Assembly (NCBI GenBank): GCA_964504595.1
Contig: CAZDEE010000005.1
Span: 1-64,000, forward strand
Direction of reading: 5' to 3'
DNA from: CAG-826 sp964504595
GTDB taxonomy: Bacteria; Bacillota_I; Bacilli_A; RFN20; CAG-826
DNA length: 64,000 nucleotides
Shown: in pieces, positions 9,148 to 16,879 of the stretch
Position numbering within the stretch: the first letter of the stretch is position 1
How the letters are laid out: each line of letters opens with the position of its first letter
Made by a program: the position numbers and the translations under genes
The notes under the pieces: model-generated
Database searches by the model: none
The model's input: the letters and a program-made list of their open reading frames with translations, nothing else
Told to the model about the DNA's origin: nothing

Positions 9148-10272
9148 CTTAAGCTTACGCAAATGCTTCTTTTTTTCTTTATATTCTTTTTTGATTTTTT
9201 TAGCAAAAGTGCCATAGGAAAATATAATGTGATGAATGAATTCACTTTCTTCTTTTGGCATTTTCTTTTTTTTCTTATGAACTGATTTTAAATATATAAA
9301 AGGATGTTTTATAACATCGATAACGCCGACATTTCCAGTAGCCCCAATAAGTTCGAAAAAGATGTCGATAAATTTTCTTCTTTCTTCATCACTAATACTA
9401 TCCATCCACTCTTTTGAAGCTTTGGCAAATACTTTATAACGGATAGAACCACTTTCTAAAAAATTTAAATGTCCAATGCTATTGATTTTCCAAGTATATG
9501 GGTCATGTTGCAATATACTTTTACCATAGCATTCAACAACTTCATGAGTGTCAGTGTGATTCATTAATAAACCAACAACAGTATCTTTTGGAACAATTTT
9601 AATCATGCGTGATTTTAAACTTTTATAGGCTGGTGTTTTAAATATATCATCAGTTTTAAATCCAGGACCATCATGATTATAAACACGAATAATTCGGTCA
9701 CGATTACTATCTTCACAATTTATAACTGAATAAAATGCTAAATTACCGCCTTTAGAATGACCTCCAACATAAATAGGACCATGATAGATAGAACAGACTT
9801 TATTTAAGTAATTAACTGCTTCTTCTTGAGCGGGGATTTTTTCTAAGCAAGAAATTTCAAAATCTTCTTTCCAACCAATAATGGATGGATCTGTGCCTTG
9901 AAAAGTTATATGTGCAAAACAATCAAAAATGAATGTAACTGCGCAAAATTGCTTAGAAACACGAGGATTAAATTGCTTTGCGAAAAAATTAATTTTCAAA
10001 TTTTTAAATCGTTCTTTTTTTCGAATTAATTTTAAAAGTCGTCGATTTAATTTTCGATCAAGCGTTCCTTCACATAGTTTAATAATCATTAAATCTTCAT
10101 GAATTAAATCTTGAAAATTGACAGATATATCGTTGTCATCTAAGCTTGGTACAAGATTTTCAAAATTAAGATATGAAAGTTGGCAAAGAATTAAACTATC
10201 TACTTCATTAAATGTCATTTCATCTAATGATCGATTTCCAAATTTTTTCATATAATAAATAATGTTTTTCAT
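9133..10272 (-). CDS. Mbeg1-like (DUF2974) alpha/beta hydrolase
   Basis: 379-residue lipase-fold protein. The motif FQGTDPS (124-130) supplies the oxyanion region, and GHSKGGN (171-177) is the nucleophile elbow with Ser173. NHDGPGF follows, as in the Mbeg1/DUF2974 family common in gut Bacillota. The lysine-rich tail has no membrane anchor and no signal peptide is seen, so it is probably cytoplasmic. Substrate unknown. AAGGAGGT lies upstream of the ATG. The upstream gene at 10318 ends 45 bases away on the same strand, so they may form an operon. Confidence 0.85.
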   Translation of the reverse strand: MKNIIYYMKKFGNRSLDEMTFNEVDSLILCQLSYLNFENLVPSLDDNDISVNFQDLIHEDLMIIKLCEGTLDRKLNRRLLKLIRKKERFKNLKINFFAKQFNPRVSKQFCAVTFIFDCFAHITFQGTDPSIIGWKEDFEISCLEKIPAQEEAVNYLNKVCSIYHGPIYVGGHSKGGNLAFYSVINCEDSNRDRIIRVYNHDGPGFKTDDIFKTPAYKSLKSRMIKIVPKDTVVGLLMNHTDTHEVVECYGKSILQHDPYTWKINSIGHLNFLESGSIRYKVFAKASKEWMDSISDEERRKFIDIFFELIGATGNVGVIDVIKHPFIYLKSVHKKKKKMPKEESEFIHHIIFSYGTFAKKIKKEYKEKKKHLRKLKKKGF

Positions 10273-10317
10273 TAAATCTCTACCTCCTTTTTATTTAATT
10301 AATACAGAAAGCTATTT

Positions 10318-10890
10318 TTATTCGTATTCATCGTATTGTGACCATGCTTTTAAACCATTTCTTCTTAGGAAAGAATCGGTTTTTTCATCTAGATAAAATA
10401 CTTTTCTCCATAGTCTTGCAAATAGAGGAAAAATAATGGTTATTCCCCAGCTAATTAATACAGTATAGGCATAATATTTTGCAATTTCACCCACATAATC
10501 TAAAGTTAATAAATGTAATCCATAACAAATTAATGCGGGAATAAATAACATCCATAGAATTGATCTTATTTTGATGTTTAATTTGATTATTAATTCAGTA
10601 ATCCAAAATAAAATATTTCTTCCTTCAGAACAAGGATGATTATAACAATTTGGACGATGAAAATATATTCTTTTATAACGATTAATCTTTTCTCTTGTTT
10701 GGGCGGTGTAATAACTTCCATGATCGGTATATGTAGTTTCATATCCATTATGTTCAACAACATTTTCTCGACCTTTTGTTTTATAACCGAGTGATTTTAA
10801 TTCCCATTTCAACATTTCTGCGCCTAAAAGTACATAAGGTATGCCTCTATAGGCAATCATTAAGTCCTTTTCTCTTACTCTTCTTGGCAT
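10318..10890 (-). CDS. hypothetical membrane protein with two or three hydrophobic segments
   Basis: 190 residues with no family that I recognise. The N-terminal third is hydrophilic and rich in Tyr and His (GYETTYTDHGSYYTAQ). A Cys/His cluster, FHRPNCYNHPC, follows near residue 80 and could bind metal. Residues about 110-160 contain two strong membrane segments (LWMLFIPALICYGLHLL and the YYAYTVLISWGITIIF region), followed by a basic and acidic tail. AGGAGAATTTACTT precedes the ATG. It is probably co-transcribed with the Mbeg1-like gene. Function unknown. Confidence 0.7.
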   Translation of the reverse strand: MPRRVREKDLMIAYRGIPYVLLGAEMLKWELKSLGYKTKGRENVVEHNGYETTYTDHGSYYTAQTREKINRYKRIYFHRPNCYNHPCSEGRNILFWITELIIKLNIKIRSILWMLFIPALICYGLHLLTLDYVGEIAKYYAYTVLISWGITIIFPLFARLWRKVFYLDEKTDSFLRRNGLKAWSQYDEYE

Positions 10891-11040
10891 AAGTAAATTC
10901 TCCTAACTTTTTCTATATTTAACTATATAATAAAGCGATTGTTTTATAAAAAGCAATAATATTTAATTATTAATATATTTTTTTATTTCTATAAAAATAA
11001 ATGCACGTTTTAAATTTAATTACTTTAAAATTTATAAATT

Positions 11041-12030
11041 TCAATTTTTAATTGCGCTCTTTTTATAATTATTTAATGCGGCGTAATATTTTCTTTTAAA
11101 TTTTCTTTGTAAATGGGATGGTGAAATTATTTTAACTTGTTCACCAAATCTGAAAAAATAAAATTCGATTTGATTATAGGAACAATTAAAATAATACATG
11201 TTCCCTTCTTTTTTAAAGTAAGAAGGACGATTTAAATAAAAATTATGATAATTCTTTTCTCCTTCAGAAGTTAACTCTAAGATAGTAAGTGAATCTTCAT
11301 TAATTGGAAATTGCGCGCCATGTTCAATAGTATCATCTAGATGATTAAGCTCTTTATCTGTAAAAGAGAAGGGTTCATTTGTCATATGAATTTCAGTAAT
11401 TTTATAAAGTTTTCTTGAAATAAGCATCCTTCCACCTTTTTTAGTATCAACGTAACCGATAAGATAGTTATATAACTCCTCTTTAGTAGTTTTAAGTTTA
11501 TATGGATCGATTATTATAGTTTCACCTTTTATTCCTGAAAAGATGATTTTCTTTTTTTCTTTAATCGCAGTTAATATTAACTCAGCATTCTTTTTAAAAA
11601 GATATCTTTCTCTTTGCCATTGGCTATGTGAACAATAAGAAATTAACATCTCTCTAAAGTATTGAGAAATAGAACGCTCTCTTAGATAGTATTTTTCAAT
11701 GATTTGATATATTTTCTCATTACTTTTAGATATTAAAAATTGGATTGAATAATCATAGTTTTGTTCAGATTTTTTTATTTCAGAAGTGTTTATTAATGAA
11801 ATTAAATTATCCACGTTGCTATTTTTATTAACTTTTAATATTGAACGAATTCTTTTTTCTAATTCTTCTTCTTGAAGTAAGAATTCTTCATAATAGTTTT
11901 CTAATAACTGGTTAATAAATTTGTTTTTATTAATAGAACCATTTTCTTTTTTAAATTCAAAGGAATCCATATCATTACAAATAGTGGTATATATTTCTTT
12001 TGGTAAATTGACTTTAACTTTGATATACAT
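11041..12030 (-). CDS. ribbon-helix-helix plus WYL-domain transcriptional regulator
   Basis: 329 residues. The first 50 look like a ribbon-helix-helix DNA-binding unit (strand IKVKVNLPKEIY, then two helices ending FINQLLENYYEEF) rather than the usual winged helix. The central to C-terminal part reads as a WYL domain (about 150-215: LTAIKEKKKIIFSG, IDPYKL, YNYLIGYV) with a C-terminal extension ending FRFGEQVKIISPSHLQRKF. WYL proteins commonly sense ligands or nucleic acid and regulate defence or DNA-repair loci. It is divergent from the AAA gene at 12226, and a 19-bp palindrome lies between them. AAGGTG precedes the ATG. Role as local regulator is inference. Confidence 0.8.
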   Translation of the reverse strand: MYIKVKVNLPKEIYTTICNDMDSFEFKKENGSINKNKFINQLLENYYEEFLLQEEELEKRIRSILKVNKNSNVDNLISLINTSEIKKSEQNYDYSIQFLISKSNEKIYQIIEKYYLRERSISQYFREMLISYCSHSQWQRERYLFKKNAELILTAIKEKKKIIFSGIKGETIIIDPYKLKTTKEELYNYLIGYVDTKKGGRMLISRKLYKITEIHMTNEPFSFTDKELNHLDDTIEHGAQFPINEDSLTILELTSEGEKNYHNFYLNRPSYFKKEGNMYYFNCSYNQIEFYFFRFGEQVKIISPSHLQRKFKRKYYAALNNYKKSAIKN

Positions 12031-12064
12031 AGTTAATCACCTTCTTTTATTTAATTATACATTA

Positions 12065-12083
12065 AGTTCATATAATATGAACT
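12065..12083. promoter_or_regulatory. 19-bp palindromic operator candidate between WYL regulator and AAA gene
   Basis: AGTTCATAT-A-ATATGAACT has perfect nine-bp arms. A further half-site ATATGAAC lies at 12147-12154 and a degenerate AGTTCcTAT at 12182-12190. The palindrome contains TATAAT-like -10 sequences. Ribbon-helix-helix regulators bind such repeats; assignment to this regulator is inference. Confidence 0.55.
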
Positions 12084-12225
12084 ATTTTTATTGATTTAAT
12101 GTGAATTTTTTATAGTTAATATATAAATATATTATTATTTAAAAAAATATGAACAAATTTTAATTTTTATTGCGGATTTATAGTTCCTATTTTTTCTATT
12201 AAAATTTAATCATGAGGTGATTGAA

Positions 12226-13614
12226 ATGAAAAATTATACTATAAACGATATTGCAGGATATGGCAAAGAAAAAGAAGAATTGATGAAAATTATTGAAGTA
12301 CTCCAAAATAAGAAAGGATTATTTAATAAAGGAGGTTATATTCCAAAAGGATTAATTCTATATGGTCCTCCAGGTAATGGCAAAACACTCTTTGCTAAAG
12401 TTTTAGCTTCGAGTTTAAATGTTAGCTTTTTTGAATTTGATGTTAGTAAGCCAAATATATGCGCTAAGTTAAAGAGACTCTTTAAAACAGCATCTAGAAA
12501 AGAACAAGCGATTATATTTATTGATGAGATAGACCGTATTTTAAAACTTGATTATGCAAATGATACTCCTGAAAAAGTTATATCTGTTCTAGCAACCTTA
12601 ATTGATGGCTACTCTACAAAATCTAAAAATTCAATTTTTATTGTTGGAACAACAAATGATTTTGAAAGTATTCCTGAAGCAATAACAAGACCAGGTCGAA
12701 TTGATAAAAAAATATTTATTGATCGACCAAATAATGATTCTCGAAAAGAAATAATTACTTACTATATTAATAAAACAGAATGTGAATTTGAAACTAATAT
12801 TGAGAAAATTGTTAAACTCACTAACAAATTTTCATCTGCGGCAATTAAGACTCTTGTTAATGAATGTGTAATTAATTCCGATGATAATAATTTTGTTTCA
12901 AATGATTTGTTAGAAAGAAAGGTCAATGAAATATTAAATGAAGATATAAGTGTGGATATTCATCAATCAGACGCAATTGCTACCGCATATGCAGAATTGG
13001 GTCGTTTTGTAGTCGCACGATCTTTTAAAAATGCTGATTATATATTGAATATAAATCAACAAGGTAGTTCTAGCGGAAGTATTTTTTCATCATGCACTTA
13101 TTCTTTAAATAGTGACTATGATGATTTTTATGATGAAGATGATGATGAGTATGAAGAAGAAAAGCAAAATACATCAGAAGGTGGATTAATTTATTCGAAA
13201 ATGGATATTATTAATGCAATAATGATATTTATGGGTGCGGTTGCGGCAAATATTTTATATAATCGTGGGCCATATACAATTGATTATTATTATATATCAG
13301 AAGCAAGAGATTTAATAAAATCCGCGATTAAATGTGGGTTTTATGGACTTGAAAATTGTATGTATATGGATTTATCTGAAAATAATTACTCTTGTGTACT
13401 ATCAGAAGAATCCAGACGAAAATTTGAGTTATTAACTAATGAAATATTGCAAGATGCTTATGATAAAGCACGCAGTATTGTAAAAAACAAACAAGAAGTT
13501 TTTAAAATATTAGTTCCAATACTTGTTTCTAAAAAGACAATTGATGCGGATGAAGCTGAACCTTTGATTAAAGATTATTTTAAAAAGATTGTAAAAAAAG
13601 AAATAATTTCTTAA
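12226..13614 (+). CDS. soluble FtsH-like AAA ATPase with inactivated M41 peptidase domain
   Basis: 462 residues. An FtsH-type AAA module fills residues 1-235: Walker A GPPGNGKT (47-54), Walker B FIDEID (Asp100, Glu101), sensor VGTTND, and arginine fingers in RPGR (155-158). The rest follows the shape of the M41 zinc peptidase, but the HEXXH site reads AELGR (256-260) and both zinc histidines are gone. A Ser-rich and very acidic insert (about 285-320) replaces conserved peptidase sequence. No membrane segment precedes the AAA module, unlike FtsH. A GTG at 12217 is part of the AGGTG site, so the ATG at 12226 was chosen. Probably an ATP-driven remodelling factor rather than a protease. Confidence 0.85.
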   Translation: MKNYTINDIAGYGKEKEELMKIIEVLQNKKGLFNKGGYIPKGLILYGPPGNGKTLFAKVLASSLNVSFFEFDVSKPNICAKLKRLFKTASRKEQAIIFIDEIDRILKLDYANDTPEKVISVLATLIDGYSTKSKNSIFIVGTTNDFESIPEAITRPGRIDKKIFIDRPNNDSRKEIITYYINKTECEFETNIEKIVKLTNKFSSAAIKTLVNECVINSDDNNFVSNDLLERKVNEILNEDISVDIHQSDAIATAYAELGRFVVARSFKNADYILNINQQGSSSGSIFSSCTYSLNSDYDDFYDEDDDEYEEEKQNTSEGGLIYSKMDIINAIMIFMGAVAANILYNRGPYTIDYYYISEARDLIKSAIKCGFYGLENCMYMDLSENNYSCVLSEESRRKFELLTNEILQDAYDKARSIVKNKQEVFKILVPILVSKKTIDADEAEPLIKDYFKKIVKKEIIS

Positions 13615-13627
13615 TTGCGGATTAATT

Positions 13628-13670
13628 AGTGATTTATTTATTTTAAATAAATATTTAAATCACTTTTATT
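13628..13670 (+). terminator. hairpin between AAA and helicase genes (terminator or attenuator)
   Basis: AGTGATTT/AAATCACT stem with further AT pairing inside, followed by TTTATTTATTT. It sits 14 bases after the AAA stop. The helicase begins 50 bases further on, so the hairpin could reduce read-through. Confidence 0.55.
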
Positions 13671-13714
13671 TATTTATTTATAGTTATTGTTATTATTTTA
13701 TTGAGGCTTTAAGT

Positions 13715-16700
13715 ATGGATAATATAGTTAAAACATTAATAAAAGGTATAAATCATAAACAATGGATTGAAATTGAATATGATAATAAAGAAGGAAATAC
13801 ACGATACTGGATTGGTATTAGAGACTACTATTATAAAAAGAAAGGTGACATTCCTTCACTTGTTTTAATCGTAGATATTTTTAATCCTGCTTTAGAAGAT
13901 GGCTATATTAAGAATTCATTTATTTATTTTAATAAAATATTATCCGCACAAGTAAAGATAGATACTTATTTTAAAGATTCTTTAGATCTCAATAAAAAAA
14001 TTAGTAGTTGCCCTGATGATGATTTTTTATCTTATGTTCCTAGTATAGATGAAAACGTTTTAGATTATTTATATGAATGTAGCATTTTAGATACATCTCC
14101 TTATATTAGTAATTATACGCAAGTACTTGGCATTGATAATGAAGTATTAAAAGGTCAATATACTTTATCTTTACAACAATTTAAAAAATTAACTAAGAAA
14201 TTATCTTTGAATAAAGATGATTATTATATTTTAGATTCATTAGTCATGAATGAAGTTTCGATTAATACTAAAAAAGGGCTATATGTAATTGCTTATCGTC
14301 CTTTAGTGCTCGATGTTGAAAATAGAGTTTTAACCGCATCAAAAAGGATAATGATAAATAGACGTTTTATTTTTAAAGATGAAAGTGGCAAACCAGAAAA
14401 CGAGATCTCTGCTTATCAATTTTTAAATGAGGAAGATTATTATTTATTAGATGATATTGATGTTACTATTGATGAACTTAAAGATGCCCTTGCTAAGAAT
14501 GTTGATGGGTCAAAAGTGGACTCTTCACCACATATTCTTTCACTTGCGCATCATTCAGTCGCGGGTTTATTAAAAGAATATCGTGAAATTAAAAAGAGTA
14601 TTGATGATGATGATCTTAATTATCCTCTTCTTTCTTTTTTTGGAAAGATTAATACTAAACCAAGAAGAAGCGTTACTTATCCGATTTCGCTTATATCTCC
14701 GGCAAATATTGATCAATTATTTGTGATGTATAAAGCGTTAAAATTCCCAGTCACTTATGTTCAAGGACCTCCAGGAACCGGAAAAACTAAAACAATTATT
14801 AACACCATCATCAGTGCGTTCTTTAATAATAAAACAGTTTTAGTTTCTACGAATAATAATGTTCCATTAGATGGAATTTATGATGGACTTGTTAACATGA
14901 AATATATAAATGGTAAGGGGATTTCATATATTATTCCTTTTCCGGTTTTACGATTAGGAAATGATGAAAATATTTTAAAGTCTTTAAGAACTATTTTAAA
15001 TTTAGTAAGAATTGCAGAATCTATTAATTCTGACGCTAACGCGATTGAAAGAGTGAGACTTCGCTATATTAAGAAAACTGATTCTTTAAATAGAATTATG
15101 GAAAAATATGAAGAATATAAAAATTTAAATGAAGTCAAAGAATTGTTGGAAGATAATTCTATTCAAGATGCGTTTTCTCTAAAAAAATTTTTATTTGTGG
15201 ATCCTCAATTAGATGATGTAAAAAGTAAATTAAAAGAAATTGGAAATATTGAAGATAATCAAGCGGAAATCGATGATTTAATTAAAATTGATAATGATAT
15301 TTTTATGTATTTATATTTTGAATCTGCAAATAAAATAAAAAAATTAAAAAAATCAAAATATTCGCAGCTAATGAATATTTTGCATATGGATGATGATTCT
15401 TTAATGCTGAAGGAATTTAAAGGCTATATAAGTGATGATGATAATTTACAAGCTTTATTAAAAGTATTTCCGGTTATTTTAACTACGAATATGTCATCTT
15501 TGAAATTAGGCAGTCCAACTCCACATTTTGATTTAACTATAATGGATGAAGCTGGACAATGCGCGGCACCATTTGCGATTTCTCCAATTGCTAGAGGAGA
15601 AAATTTACTTTTAGTTGGTGACCCAAATCAGCTTAAACCTGTTGTTCAACTTGATCAAAGAACAAATGAGATTTTAAAAGAAAAGTTTAATATTCCTTCT
15701 GGATATGATTTCTTACAATATTCAATATTAGATATGTTTTTGAACAATGATACAGTTAATGAAATGATTTTATTAAGATTGCATTATCGTTGCGATCCAA
15801 AGATTATTAGTTTTAATAATAAGATGTTCTATAATAATCATTTAAAAATTATGAGTAAAGGTGTTGAACAAGATCCACTTGTATTTATTGATATTCCTCA
15901 AGGAACGGAAGTTGAAAAAAGAAATACGTGTATTGAAGAAGTTGATAATGTTCTTTCATATTGTCTTGAACATCAAAATCAAAAGATTGGAATTATTACT
16001 CCTTTTAAAAATCAAAGACAATTATTAATACAAGAAATTGAAAAAAATGGCTTATCAGAAAGAGTGTCAGTGGGAACTGTTCATGAATTCCAAGGCGATG
16101 AACAGGATGTTATTATTTTTTCAACTGCGATAAGTAAGAATACTTTACCAGCAACATATAATTGGCTTAAAACGAATAATGAATTAATTAATGTTGCAAC
16201 ATCAAGAGCGAAAACAAAATTAATAATGCTCGCTAATGAAGATTATATTGAACAGCTTCATTTTTCTTCAAAAGGTGATGATTATTTCTATGAGCTCTAT
16301 CAATATATTAAGAAAAAAGGAGTTCATTCTGTATCATTTGATAGTAAATTTGGTACTAGAGCTACGGGACTTAAAACATACAATAGCGAGTTAGAAAGAG
16401 CATTTTTAGACAATTTATCACAAGTAATCGCGTGTAATATCGATATTGATTTAGTTTATAAAACTCAAGTGCCAATGAACTCTATATTTAACATGTTATC
16501 GGTAGATGAAACCTACAATTCTTTTTTTTTTAAGAGTAAATTTGATTTTGTTTTGTTTAGAAAAGGAAATGATGAGGTAGTTGCTATTATAGAATTAAAT
16601 GGCATCGAACATGAGATTGATGAAGTTGTGAAAAAACGCGATGAAATAAAAAGAACAATATGTCGTAATCATAACGTAAAATTGATTGAAATTAGCAATC

Positions 16701-16771
16701 GGTATGCAAGAAGATATGAATATATCAAAGAGAGATTATTAACTACTATATTTAAGCAAAAAAGGAAATAG
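13715..16771 (+). CDS. SF1 (Upf1/Dna2-like) helicase with C-terminal DUF2726-type nuclease domain
   Basis: 1018 residues. The first 90 (KQWIEIEYDN...FNKILSAQV) resemble a WYL-type beta fold, which is tentative. Helicase motifs are clear: Walker A GPPGTGKT (351-358), DEAGQ (611-615), GDPNQLKPV, LHYRC, TPFKNQ, GTVHEFQGDE and NVATSRAK. The C-terminal 130 residues (from YNSELERAF at 889) look like a PD-(D/E)XK unit of the DUF2726 kind, with FDF at 943-945 and IELNG, where Glu960 is followed by Asn962 in place of the usual Lys. Start: ATG nine bases from TTGAGG. It is probably a partner of the AAA gene upstream. Such helicase-nucleases are typical of phage defence or repair loci. Confidence 0.85.
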   Translation: MDNIVKTLIKGINHKQWIEIEYDNKEGNTRYWIGIRDYYYKKKGDIPSLVLIVDIFNPALEDGYIKNSFIYFNKILSAQVKIDTYFKDSLDLNKKISSCPDDDFLSYVPSIDENVLDYLYECSILDTSPYISNYTQVLGIDNEVLKGQYTLSLQQFKKLTKKLSLNKDDYYILDSLVMNEVSINTKKGLYVIAYRPLVLDVENRVLTASKRIMINRRFIFKDESGKPENEISAYQFLNEEDYYLLDDIDVTIDELKDALAKNVDGSKVDSSPHILSLAHHSVAGLLKEYREIKKSIDDDDLNYPLLSFFGKINTKPRRSVTYPISLISPANIDQLFVMYKALKFPVTYVQGPPGTGKTKTIINTIISAFFNNKTVLVSTNNNVPLDGIYDGLVNMKYINGKGISYIIPFPVLRLGNDENILKSLRTILNLVRIAESINSDANAIERVRLRYIKKTDSLNRIMEKYEEYKNLNEVKELLEDNSIQDAFSLKKFLFVDPQLDDVKSKLKEIGNIEDNQAEIDDLIKIDNDIFMYLYFESANKIKKLKKSKYSQLMNILHMDDDSLMLKEFKGYISDDDNLQALLKVFPVILTTNMSSLKLGSPTPHFDLTIMDEAGQCAAPFAISPIARGENLLLVGDPNQLKPVVQLDQRTNEILKEKFNIPSGYDFLQYSILDMFLNNDTVNEMILLRLHYRCDPKIISFNNKMFYNNHLKIMSKGVEQDPLVFIDIPQGTEVEKRNTCIEEVDNVLSYCLEHQNQKIGIITPFKNQRQLLIQEIEKNGLSERVSVGTVHEFQGDEQDVIIFSTAISKNTLPATYNWLKTNNELINVATSRAKTKLIMLANEDYIEQLHFSSKGDDYFYELYQYIKKKGVHSVSFDSKFGTRATGLKTYNSELERAFLDNLSQVIACNIDIDLVYKTQVPMNSIFNMLSVDETYNSFFFKSKFDFVLFRKGNDEVVAIIELNGIEHEIDEVVKKRDEIKRTICRNHNVKLIEISNRYARRYEYIKERLLTTIFKQKRK

Positions 16772-16879
16772 ATATAAGTTTTTAAGGACAGAAAACGGTT
16801 ATTTTTAATAATAATCGCTTTTATTTTTTATTAATAGCCATTAAATGCACATAAATAATAAAGAAGAGGAAAGATAAAA

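Noticed and set aside
12170..13623. TTGCGGATT found both before the AAA gene (12170) and after it (13615)
   Set aside because: Nine bases only, no symmetry, and similar GCGGATTAA occurs at a gene end near 25388; likely chance.
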